Assembly: GCA_024867545.1 (NCBI GenBank) | Contig: JANFNE010000026.1 | Span: 701,988-765,987 of the forward strand | Origin: Phytopythium helicoides | Taxonomy: Eukaryota > Oomycota > Peronosporomycetes > Pythiales > Pythiaceae | Reading direction: 5' to 3' | DNA length: 64,000 nucleotides | In this document: one piece after another, positions 40,301 to 48,400 of the stretch | Layout of the letters: every line of letters starts with the position of its first letter | Numbering within the stretch: the first letter of the stretch is position 1 | Position numbers and translations under genes: made by a program | Notes under the pieces: model-generated | What the model saw: the letters and a program-made list of their open reading frames with translations, nothing else | The model's database searches: none | Told to the model about the DNA's origin: nothing

Positions 40301-43054
40301 AGCAACATTTGCTGCTATAGGTGTCGGTGACTTTAGTTCCGCATCGGATGGATCTGAAGTAGCTGGTGAAAGCATTCCGTTAGACTTGGCCCACGATGCA
40401 GACGCTTGGACAACTTGATGGTACTGTCTGCTTGACAGTGTGAAATAGATTGGTGGTACTGTTCCTTTGAGAAGCCATTTTGGTATGCGGCTTCGCTCAA
40501 CAATTTTTTCTCCAGCAAATACAAGCCGGGTCTTTCGTAGTATGGTAGACTGCTTTCGCCGCGAGAAATCAAAGTGTTGCTGTCGGAATGCAGTTGCTGC
40601 GGGGCTTGCATTGCCTTCTGATGAAGTCACGCACTTACGGCCATCTTGATGCTGTAAGCGTTTTGGTGGCTCTGTTTTGACTCGAGATGTAATTGTACCT
40701 TTGCTGTCGACTGAGTCATCACTAGGAGCATCCGGGTTGGCAATGCCATCAAGAAATAGCACTTCGATCCCTTCAATCGAAAACTTGAATTTCTCGAGCA
40801 GGTTTTCGCTGATAAATTTTGTATCGATCAGTTGTGCATGAAGAACGGGTGATACATCACTAGATAATACCAAAAGATCGATTTCTGGTAGCTGAATACT
40901 GCACTCCACAACTCGACTTCCCTGCTCGCCGCTGCTATCGCTCGATTGTTCCGAGTCGACATTGCGTTCAAACACAGCTTTGTTGAGCCATACGGAAGAG
41001 TACGCGAATGCCTCTTCAGCGTTTTCTTTGAGGACTGGTGCCACTTCGACTTGTGACGAGAAGTAAGCCTGGAGTTTTGTCGCAACGGAAATATGATGGA
41101 TATACCTGAACGGTTGAACATTGCAGTCAAGCTTGAACTTTTCTTCAGACGCATCAATATTCAGCTCCAAAAAGCGCTGCTTTGGAGCTGCGTTGGAACT
41201 ATCAACATTGCTGATATGCGGTAAGTCAATGATCGAAAATAGCGCTCGAGGCGTTATCTCGTCAATTTTAGTATGATCTACCTCACTAAAGTCCAACATA
41301 TGGGCAGATCCGATGCTTGAAGAGATCGTGCACGCACTTTGTCGCTGGAATATCGCAAACACGATCTTGTCAATCTCAAACTGCATAAAGGTTTGAGCCG
41401 GCATTTCTGCGTGGTGAAATTTAGAGCTCGAGCTGGTAGCTACCTCCCGAGGTTCTACAAGGAGTAATTGCACACTCGATATCGCGAGGTCAATCGCAAA
41501 CAAAATCACCGCTGATGTCTTTCTCTCTTCTTGTCGCTGCAATAGCGCGATTGAGGATGTGTGGATCTGGTCATTTACAGCGCAGTAAATAAGAATTTTC
41601 TCCGAGATATCCAGGCGGCGACGATACCCGTCCGAATCACCATCCTCTTTGTGCGAACGAGAGTTGAAACGAGCTTTCCATCCTGATATTTTCTTTCCAG
41701 ACTCGACACGGCTTTCCTCGGCCTCCAGCTCTTGGATGGCACACAGCCGGAAGAAAACAATGGTTTGTACATCTAGAATGTCTTCGAGCTCATTCGCCCG
41801 GCAGCGATCTGCAACGACTGCTTCAAGGGATGTCTTCTTTGCAGCTGCTCGCAACATCTTCTTGTGCAAATGAATATACTCTTTTCTACTTTGCCACAAC
41901 ACACCAAATGTATTCCAGTCACATCGATGGGATTTGGAACCTCCAGTTACTCCACCTTTACCAGATAACCGCTTTGCAGCAGCTCGAATTGAGTACATTG
42001 TTTGTACCCCAAATACTGCGTAGCGCCACCACTCCTTCACGTTCCCTTTGATAGGTACAACTGGTCGTTGGCGCCGACAATGAATGCGCTTGAGGTACAT
42101 TTCGTGGGTCGAGACGAAGTTGATGACGGTAATAACATCATTGCACTGATCGGGAGTCACACTTGCCTGGATTGTGCTGATGTCGACGACGCACTGTAGC
42201 TTGGGGATCGAATATGCGGTGGAGTCATCGTGGTTAATTGTCATCTTGACGCTCGCATTAAATGGACGAACTATGTAGGCTCCGAACCGAGGGCTCTCTG
42301 TCTGTCGAGTGGCTTCAAGCATTTCGGACGCTAAAGAGTTTTCGCAATACAGGCCAATGTGAGTGACATCCAAGTTCTTGTGCACGAACGGTGTGTGTGA
42401 TTGCGACCGGTCGATGAAAACGTTATGGCCATTGGCATTGGTTGTGCTGACTACGATTGAGTCGATCGTCAAGCCAAGGGCAAGCGGATTGTTGGACAAG
42501 AGCTGCGTTGTGTCTTCGTACCTGATGTGGATTTTCGAGAACTCGAAACTAACGTTATCGAGAATATTGTGAAGAATACGCTCTCGGTATCCCCATGACG
42601 TGGTCGTGTCATCTCCACTAGTACCACTCGCGTCGCTGCCATTGCCCTCGCCTTTTGTCTTCTCGAACAATTCGCGCATGCGCACCTCTTGCTGCTTGGC
42701 CCATCGCTGGCGTAGCGCATATGAGTCCTCGCTATCATCGGCCACGTGGCTCTTGGCTCTTGCTCGCTCCTCTTGATGCACGGGCACAATGAGCAAAAAG
42801 AGGTCCTCGATCTGGATCTTGACGGCTTCCTTGGTGAGTCGCTTCCACGGGACCTTCATGGCGAGACGTCCGATGCGGCCAATCTTAATCTTGACGGGTA
42901 GCTGGAACTTTTCGAGTGCCGCGGTCTTGAGCTGCAGGTCCCGGAATTCCACCGTGCCGCTGAAGACGGCGATCTTCATCTTCTCGGAGTCGAGCCCTTC
43001 AACCCACTCGGACACATACTCGACCAGGATGGATTCGACAAGCCGCTCGAACAT
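31394..43054 (-). CDS. VPS13: VPS13-type bridge-like lipid transfer protein with C-terminal PDZ-like domain
   Basis: One open frame of 3,886 residues with no intron needed. The N-terminus (1-110) is a chorein domain, with KMKIAVFSGTVEFRDLQLK and VPWKRLTKEAVKIQI. A long extended region follows, then a VAB/SHR-BD-like region (about 2100-2750), the ATG2-C-like segment (about 3400-3560: NPLGLVTNLGAGVRDFFYEP, GVAVKPAAGVLDLAA) and a PH-like domain (about 3585-3700). These parts make the hydrophobic-groove protein that moves phospholipids between organelles at contact sites. The last 95 residues (about 3791-3886) look like a PDZ domain (IGLVLEPV loop, GSPCFRAGIEVGDVVVGFAG, LELLIERRG), which I do not know from fungal or animal VPS13. 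Low-complexity Ser/Thr linkers separate the domains. It is divergent from ZRSR2 with 260 bp between starts. Confidence 0.88.
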   Translation of the reverse strand: MFERLVESILVEYVSEWVEGLDSEKMKIAVFSGTVEFRDLQLKTAALEKFQLPVKIKIGRIGRLAMKVPWKRLTKEAVKIQIEDLFLLIVPVHQEERARAKSHVADDSEDSYALRQRWAKQQEVRMRELFEKTKGEGNGSDASGTSGDDTTTSWGYRERILHNILDNVSFEFSKIHIRYEDTTQLLSNNPLALGLTIDSIVVSTTNANGHNVFIDRSQSHTPFVHKNLDVTHIGLYCENSLASEMLEATRQTESPRFGAYIVRPFNASVKMTINHDDSTAYSIPKLQCVVDISTIQASVTPDQCNDVITVINFVSTHEMYLKRIHCRRQRPVVPIKGNVKEWWRYAVFGVQTMYSIRAAAKRLSGKGGVTGGSKSHRCDWNTFGVLWQSRKEYIHLHKKMLRAAAKKTSLEAVVADRCRANELEDILDVQTIVFFRLCAIQELEAEESRVESGKKISGWKARFNSRSHKEDGDSDGYRRRLDISEKILIYCAVNDQIHTSSIALLQRQEERKTSAVILFAIDLAISSVQLLLVEPREVATSSSSKFHHAEMPAQTFMQFEIDKIVFAIFQRQSACTISSSIGSAHMLDFSEVDHTKIDEITPRALFSIIDLPHISNVDSSNAAPKQRFLELNIDASEEKFKLDCNVQPFRYIHHISVATKLQAYFSSQVEVAPVLKENAEEAFAYSSVWLNKAVFERNVDSEQSSDSSGEQGSRVVECSIQLPEIDLLVLSSDVSPVLHAQLIDTKFISENLLEKFKFSIEGIEVLFLDGIANPDAPSDDSVDSKGTITSRVKTEPPKRLQHQDGRKCVTSSEGNASPAATAFRQQHFDFSRRKQSTILRKTRLVFAGEKIVERSRIPKWLLKGTVPPIYFTLSSRQYHQVVQASASWAKSNGMLSPATSDPSDAELKSPTPIAANVADSQPEFDPDDERFCLCVLIPQIVIIFEGDENADMTVPQGEKADDSHHGLLGMDLVLDIKEASVEARFSSVAQAIGVDTKGLLLRKREKLRQQPSSQDPHADKPEKIPSVDAIAKFNKEAAEALAKRPNCSEPEPAYNFETHKPALILLEIGPTLSLIISSVDPFSCTVSVDRVALYWDQELLITLFRSYLFDEPVLRSAFSSRAASRASSRSSSRTSSGTTDTASNPSSSPTTGTVKHPPIPQQAPFSVVVKVKELFIFLRPQSMRAHCFSIRLTGRDIHGTISSVGGTSFVAIGFSLTGGVELDSFRPLQNSNVPDSRKPDEVNPSPAQEEVCRLLQTSETVRIHVETAGYGVLTHRTGAGTFVQIAATAIDINFVCTYYALLLEYIQRDILGFFNWFEVMTRPPSMTIPNERTKLDIYATKVNLMVPRAGFGTSRYQDRPEHIVMTVDELRLGSRPCPDDQLIEQLGIKVSGLRMSTCLTAQIAAAIKSGTSPQTSVVMEQNVVFVEVTTKPMPREKNKRNKPLSETEEVEKRPRRVLEMQDIIRKLENMRTEVNVTVDPSTVWVSSDSELKARSKNTKLDLKESKVELFLDPQQLELISCLAEENLGRSDVPIDFERIAVCVSGDEKLSTDVGIHLGVVRLNLMIPLVNSTIPNNVLVDSRHCRILGRVDLRDIKIVVNQFSTMRTQCRINSSGASIWKIDWVPSPTNTSDACSGFQEVITSCADVFQSTSDDVVTRSIDVSVDVHPPPANSSCNPSPLDVRIHVDTCAVSPPIIQLGIRLKSFLEPDSVLPLRAPKTATATTISISTGVTHVLVAEYIPERSHHNGTSQPSTDDPIIASETSLKLILSGCIVVRCNIGDDETTHTQVYGRKMTLEVASKWPPEPQVEASTTSPPSSPLAVSSPRVASESNASSSSTTTFLANYRRVLCDDFAVDMDIFDTNSVDQTTTISASLTHFHAVLCVFDTIMLMDLGSMEWSDDLYEKLLVELKGSATKRTNSRVSSNSPTKLGNSTPLKSSVIVSLMLEDASVTFVREIGEYFSPVARMYSYCVMCKVTVDQSCLPVSQQEVASAPSQTVEVMLHFSEDTASELRDDDGVSLWGFNTTLGAWEPIIEPWMFTLALRILCDSTGKTVTKLSITGSEHHALNINFSPAMLESFCAIIKEFDEALRDNNTIRPSTARVISCGFYLANDCGLEISYWVSSHGDTSSHISRGYTYASRRSQLPNVLPPRQKVPLKLSTAIFPSLPTDQAVSFSWGEDWHPLTDVRIHNAGKYVYSILSKKSRRESSGDTCEDHQGSASVLLALFDISAVFGYRTLTVSSLVRIFNDSGVAIDCGILGQDGKSVVDIGTVEVNQAIGVPMDTIQSLWSVRVFVKPHVLPSSNGATKKYRWSNDVFISENEESTEHFASCSLVLDDYDCRCQRMFDGSQPLHVSQTCRSNGECFRVWSHVFTSSNSSSLKYAQLRVLPPLTFENKCGVAVYAVAFVFKKVRRAGGAEREYFHLVSSEKIPPHGSFEFLASSLHEDTYCSISLTGFSWSNMFLLPNSFDRPTKTCIGAHDDTGSSYPPSDSSKGGNTTNTVTNDGNEIICSLMDFKSRPSTINVAFQTAYHDRSDVRKVVIQPKFVIYNATPLPLTFTPHVKVATKLTNAKTLFSLPGSPKKTARPACCATPQLEMLHSKLNELNGATTTPASPLSKATHSSSHATPNSRASDSFPEDQENLDCFYCSDVNEIDVQLEGNTLATSGVQQFRLDATMGGTNTSLRLFDEGAKRWCDLVAMMTPVDACTTRVTFVERYLVVNRTDFELTCAPACDIRTDALNSKNGESTNKSQAKAAGTGSLGNQFMALAPRATTAFSWSLRTVIPTDACVRLKLHGVGTSTAGTAAEAVPGWRWSGKVSLHEVSESALKLSNRYSNQVHVLKVEVRVESAIRVFVVISSDDGAPFPLYRIINSSTSETIHIKQTFDGGSSELSENSASASTIYSRGVPQRLLPGESTCFGWDEAFFLQSLERVLSITYGAGDDNVRTKLLVDQPSEAQRVELPKGKTRQVESHVYVHWYLHGMTKTIHVHDTPLPRDKQTGKPELPVTLASNSSSNTSANSSDELEIRVRLPRLALSVLTSAPEELLLLSAENAEVTYAVADGEHDQFEFKLGTLQLDNQLDGAVFPVVFTPLPTSGATLNLPFGDGAAEKQKPKDKLSLSQNEAGNSAAAGVDTFVHLSLLRLRYGDNVEYIKYFSVMLRPIKLQVDDVFILEAAMFAVDCFQVVQRYLSPVPSGSSQFTSISGAGAGTNSLGSGARNASPSVENREAFARRRAWSDAAPIGATSSATPGVNDDVEWRHIATDERRTLRRASTAGGEEVNGVVLPPAERRLYIELLELHPLRLQLTFQPNDQDTSSDSSSTAKFKARATYFDSRATALLPLVFVLLQSRIANVDCASLALNALHVAHSFTTHAFLLGAIQQHYVIQGARQLYALVGAADVLGNPLGLVTNLGAGVRDFFYEPMAGLVQSPQEFVRGLSRGTASLVRHSVYGTFNAASKFTGTLSAGVAALSLDRQYLRERDARNRRDVATHLGTGLFYGTKQLGQGIMAGVTGIVTAPARGAMNGGLAGFVEGVGKGLIGVAVKPAAGVLDLAAKTTAGITATATAFDKKPRATRSRLPRLLRRTRDTRLRVYCHEEARLAQLLRRLPGHLLPSELYEAHIFLPGGRALLATSLQLLFVCENPGAGNPDGAGGTNGSMAIVAAGMAALLTDTQRSARVLWAFPLSSVWGSQRVARGVSVLIGSSSSVELTGSGNSSAPDNPDAVFVTRSTMSAVLIPLEDPPASNARTPLGSPIGTTPSVDATFDHVLKFVSELVTRQRERAPRGDSSAPPPRNSIGLVLEPVASETSSADTISGGRVVEVLAGSPCFRAGIEVGDVVVGFAGKRMEPGDHGSSLRLALSLMQRGETLELLIERRGQVRTVLVAAE

Positions 43055-43314
43055 GGCTCCGTCGCCGCCAAACGCCGTCGCAACTGCACCCGACCGCCGT
43101 GCACAATCTCCTGAGTGTCTCTAGCTCCACCAGCTGCCTTCTGCCGCCTTCTAGCTCGCTATTTCCAACTGCAGAGCACCTCTTGGGCTCTCGCCATCGT
43201 AACGGCCCTCGCAAGTCGTAGCGCGGGAACAAATGAACTCAATACAGTGTAAATTCCCATTATTCACCACAATATATTGAGTTGAGTTATTTTTCAAACA
43301 GCGGAGACCGCGGC

Positions 43315-45123
43315 ATGGGCTCGAGCCGCACGCGGCGCAAGAACGCGCTCAAGCGGCGCAAACGGCGCGCGATCGCCGCGCTCCACGCCGAGATCCTGGC
43401 CAGCGTGCGTCTTGGAAGCTGTGGGCGAAGTTTGGGCGACGGTTTCGTGCTGAGGCGCGCGCTGTGGGCCGCAGGAGCAGCGCCGATGGACGCGCGAGGC
43501 CGAGGAATTGGAGCGCATGAGGGACGAGGAGCAGCGCCAGCGCACGCACGAGCAGTGGAGCAGGGCGGTGGAGCTGTCGGCGGCCGAGTTTGAGCGGAAA
43601 AAGCGGCTGCAGGAGGAGCGAGAGGCGGTTGTGAGCTCCATCCGGCAGGTGGGCCGCCGACGGAGCGCGCTGTGAGACGGACTTGAGCTGAGCGGGTTCA
43701 TGTTGGTGCCGCTGCTTTAGAAACTGGCGCAGCGAGATATGGGCAAAGACGCGGAAGGTGCCGCCAGTGCTACCCAATCGAGTGCTGGTACTGGAGCTGC
43801 AAGCGCCCCCGATCGCGTCGTCCTGTCAGACGCTGAGGCTGCGATGTTGCTGGTACGTCGATCCCCGCTCGTGTGTTTCTACGCGGCGACGCTTACTGTT
43901 CGGTTTGACGATTTGCTTCAGGCTAAAGAAGCTCAGGCAAGGGCGTACAAGGCTATGAGGAACGTGCAGGTGAGATTCTCCGGGTCATCTGTTCACTTTG
44001 ACGAACCTTGACGCTATCTCTGTGCGTCCACCACCAGATTTCCCAACCGATTTCATCTACACGAGGAGTAAACGAAGCGCCTTCGTCGATTACCCGGGTT
44101 CCGTGTGTGTTCTACTCACGCACGGGCGCTTGTCCATTCGGGCGATCTGGGTGCGCTCGCGTCCACGAAAACGCTCGCTCGAGCAAGTTCCTTATTCTCC
44201 GGGTACTGCCATCATTTGCTGCGAGCCGCCATTATCGCTCCCACTGACGCAATGCTGGATTTCCTATAGCACATGCTCGAGCCTCGGAAATCATCCAATA
44301 GAGTCGCTGAAAATGAAGCCGAGGAAGGCGGCGAGCAGAAGCGAATGGTCGTGTTTTACAAGGATGTGCTAGCAGAGTGCCAGCGCTTTGGGCCCGTGGC
44401 TCGCATGGAGGTTCGAACTAAGATGGATTTTCAGGTATTCAAGGACTGTTAGCCTCATGTGTGTGTGCAATGATGCAGATCCTTCAAAACACATCCTCGC
44501 ACCTGGTCGGCAACGTCTACGTCGAGTTCATGTCGGCTGAAAGTGCCTTCAACGCCCTTCAAGGTCTTCAATTGCGCTGGTATGCGGGAAAGCACGTCAA
44601 TGCTGCTCTTGTACCGATGATGAGCTGGGAGGCTGCTTTATGTGGTCCCTTTCTCGATTCACGCTGTGCGAGAGGAAACGACGCGTGTAATTACTTACAT
44701 TGCCACAGAATTCCCGACTCAATTCGACCAAAAGCGAATGCGCAGGAAATTACCCAGCCTATTTCATTAATGCGCAACGCCCGCGATGTCGTCGTAGATT
44801 TCTTCGAGTCCAGACCAGGACCGGGTGGAAGAGACGCTTCGAACATGGAGGACAAGAGCCCCGCACTGACACAACGTCCGGACGATGAGGCTGCCGAAAG
44901 TCGATCTCCTGGGAGGTCAGGCGCCCAGCGCTCTCATACACGCGATAGATCGAGGTATCGAGACCGTAGATCCAATAGTCGAGAAAGAGGTCGACCCAGC
45001 CGCTCACCTAGCCGGGAGCGCTCGCGCCGACGCCGAACACCAAGTCGCAGCCGGTCTCCACGTCGACGATCAAGAAGTAGAGATCGCTCTCGATCCGATC
45101 ACCGTCGCTACGAGGGTCGTTAG
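43315..45123 (+). CDS. ZRSR2: ZRSR2/Urp-type U2AF35-related splicing factor (seven exons)
   Basis: Exons 43315-43404, 43475-43648, 43721-43852, 43922-43969, 44038-44202, 44270-44410 and 44479-45123 join to 464 residues. All six introns are phase 0 and 67-72 nt long. Order: basic N-terminus; charged coiled coil (about 31-88); first CCCH zinc finger (VFYSRTGACPFGRSGCARVH); an RNA-recognition fold ending LVGNVYVEF and RWYAGKHVNA; second CCCH finger (CGPFLDSRCARGNDACNYLH); and an Arg/Ser-rich tail. This is the layout of ZRSR2, which recognises 3' splice sites, chiefly of U12-type introns. The donor of intron 6 (GTTCGA) was preferred over a nearer GTATTC because it gives a gap-free match to the family and a normal length. 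Confidence 0.88.
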
Positions 45124-45464
45124 AATTGAGCCACGTTGGGATTGTGTGCACATGTCTGAAGTTGTGCGTCAAAGCAACTTCAACTTGGTCAAGTCAGACT
45201 CGCCCATACAAAAAAATCATACAACGCTGAAAGTGTGCCTCCAGCCAATCCGAGGTGAGACCGTCTCTGTTCGACTGGAAAGATGGAGATGACGGAATGC
45301 CGGAATAATCAAAGTGTAGCCAAGAGCGGTGCGATTGCATCATGGGCAGCATCAACACGCGAGATCGCCAGCATCGACATGCAACATACCGAGCCCCAGT
45401 GAAAGGCAGTCGAAGTTCCAGCTAGCTGAGTGGGGCGGAACATCCTCAGTTGCCAACTTTTGAG
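45124..45464. other. Intergenic region, ZRSR2 to transporter D
   Basis: About 340 bp with no gene. It ends with the Inr-like element just upstream of transporter D. Confidence 0.6.
45446..45462 (+). promoter_or_regulatory. Initiator plus flanking promoter element of ABC transporter D
   Basis: TCAGTTGCCAACTTTTG resembles the combined oomycete Inr/FPR consensus (TCAYTYYNCAWTTT). It ends only 2 nt before the ATG at 45465, implying a leader shorter than 20 nt. Confidence 0.5.
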
Positions 45465-48400
45465 ATGGCCCAGACCTCCTACGCCACTTTTGGGGCTGTT
45501 GCAGTTTCCCAGAAGCAAACTCCAGAGCAGTCAGCATCATGCTGGTCCCGAGCGACCCTCTCGTGGGTGCAGCCGCTCATGACGCTCGCGCACCGCAAGC
45601 AGCTCGACCGCAGCGACCTATGGCCACTCAAGCCGTCGCTCTCAGCGGAGACAGCTGCGTCAGCGTTCGCACACCACTTCGAGCGAGATCGCTCGATCCC
45701 CAGGGCATTCATGCGCATGTTCGGCACGCGGTTCGTGGCGACGGGAGTCGCGTTCCTCGTTTCCATGCTGTGCAACCTAGTCGGGCCTGTGACGCTACAC
45801 CAAGTCATCTCGGCCCTGACAGCAAGGCGAACAGGAGAGGAAGGAGCGTACTCGATCGACACCATCGTCTGGTGGGTCACCTTTCTGTTCGCGTCCCAGG
45901 TGCTTCAGGCACTCGTGGACAACTACGCCAATTTCACGTCCGAGGTGATCGCGATTCAGTTCGTAGCAGCGCTCAAGTCAATGCTTTACCGCAAGACCAC
46001 GCGGCTCAGCGCCAAGGCACGCAAGGACAGATCCACTGGGGACATCACCAACATGTACACATCGGACAGCGATTCCGTACTGTCGGCCGCTTTCATGGTG
46101 CACCAAGCGTGGCTGATTCCGCTGCAGATTGCCATCGTAAGCTACATGCTATCACGCATCTTGGGTGTTGCTGCGCTCGCTGGCATTGCAGTAATCGTTG
46201 CCATGCTCGCAACCAACAAATTCATCGCCAAAAGAATGTTCATGCTACAGCGCCGATTCCGGAACGAAAAAGACGAGCGAATGAAGAAGGTCACGGAGCT
46301 CTTCAAATCTATTAGCATAGTCAAGTTGAACGCGTGGGAAGAGAAATTTGGGGCTAGTATTGCTCGAGCGCGTGCTATCGAATTGGCGGTACTGCTCAAG
46401 GCCAGAATCACTGGGTCGATCGGCATGTTTCTAATGTGGGGCATGCCAGTGTTCATCAGTATCGCTGCATTTGGAACGTACACGGGTATTCTTCATCGGG
46501 AGCTAACACCAGCAATCGTCTTCACCAGTCTTGCGCTTTTCCAGCTCATCCAGATGCCTCTCCGGATGATTATGCAGGTTTTGAATGCTCTTGTTCAGGC
46601 AACTGTGGCTCTAGAGCGCGTCTCATCCTTTCTTGACCTTGAAGAGATTTCAAACGACAGAGTTCTCACCCACTCCAGTGCCCCAGCAACTTTGGCCAGC
46701 AAGTACAGAGCCAACAAGGTTGTCGTGGCAGTGGAAGATGGCGACTTTGCATGGGATGACTCGGAACTTGTGCTAGCAGATGTGAACCTTCGTGTTCAAC
46801 AAGGAGAGCTGCTTGTTGTTCACGGACCTGTTGGGTGTGGAAAGTCGTCGCTCTGCGCAGCACTTCTCGGTGAAATGGTCAAGTGCAAAGGTTCTGTGTA
46901 CGTCGATGGGTCAATCGGCTATTGCTCTCAGCAGCCCTGGATCCAGAACATGACCGTACGGGATAATATTCTTTTCGGCAGCTCCTTCAATGGTGCAAGG
47001 TACGCTAAAGTGCTGGAGGCTTGTGCATTACTGGAAGACCTGAAGGCGTTACCAGCTGGTGATGAAACGGAGATTGGAGAGCGTGGAGTCAATTTGTCTG
47101 GCGGTCAGAAAGCACGTATTGCTCTTGCACGAGCATGTTATTCTGCTGCTGATATCTTCATTCTTGACTCGCCACTGGCTGCAGTGGACGCGATTGTGCA
47201 AAACGATATCTTCAACAAATGCTTACTCGGTCTCCTGCGAGAGAAAACTGTCATCCTTGTGACCCACAACCCAGAGATCGTTCACTCGCCTTTTGTCACT
47301 CGTGCTATCACTTTCACGTCAGGTGGGGTGGGAGCAATGATGGATAGCAACGCCATTGGGACTCTAGTCGAGACCCACGGCAATGCAAGCCCAGCTCAAT
47401 ATACACCGATAATGTCGCCACTTGCTGCTGCTTCTACGACTCCAGTCACCTACCGCGAAGACGATGCACACAGCTTGGATTTGACCGAGGATAGCCCCGA
47501 AAGTGATGAGCATCCTAGCTACCGCACTATGAAGCAACTGGATGAGGAACTGGCGCCAATTTCACCGTTTAAGCAGACCCATCTGAAGGATTTTGTCGAT
47601 GAGCAGCACCCAGTCGTCGATCGAGACGGCATCATCTCCAAAACGAAACGCAACTCAAGCGAAAAAGGACGGCTGATAGCAATCGAGCATCGCGCACATG
47701 GGCGAGTGGGTAGCAGTGTGTACTCCGCCTACTACCGTGCTGTTGGTGGCCTTCCCATTGTGGCGATCGTGCTGTTATCCCAATTGATTTGGCAAGCTCT
47801 GCAGATTGGAAGTGACTTTTGGCTAAGTATGTGGTCCGACGACAGCATTCGAGCGCCAGATACAGGCACGACTGACTCGACGACCTATCGACTGGTTATC
47901 TACTCGCTTCTTGGGGTCCTTGCTGCAGCCACCGTCTTCGCTCGTACTGTCATGATCACCGTCTTTGGCATGCGTGCATCTCAGCGACTTTTTGACGCGA
48001 TGACAAATGCTCTACTTCGCGCTCCTATGGCTTTCTTTGATGCCAACCCTATCGGCCGATTGCTAACTCGATACGGTGGTGACACTTTTTCTGTGGATGT
48101 GGCCATTCCGGGGACCTTCGGTATGTTGCTCGGCAATATCTTCTCCGTAGGCTGCAGTGCTGTCACTGCAGCAGTCATCATCCAGTGGAAGGGTCTTTTA
48201 TTGTTGCCGGTCGTGTTCATTTACGTCGCTATGGCTGAGTTCTACGTCACTCCAGCCCGAGAACTCGAGCGTCTGTCAAAGACTACACAAGCACCTGTGC
48301 TCAATCATCTATCTGAGACTGTTGATGGTGGATCTGTGCTTCGCGCATTTGGCTCTCACCAACTCGCTCGGTTCTTTCTTACAAACAGCGACAAGTTGGA

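Noticed and set aside
44435..44478. ZRSR2 intron 6 starting at the GTATTC donor
   Set aside because: It would be only 44 nt and insert eight residues not seen in the family; the GTTCGA donor gives a 68-nt intron and gap-free alignment.
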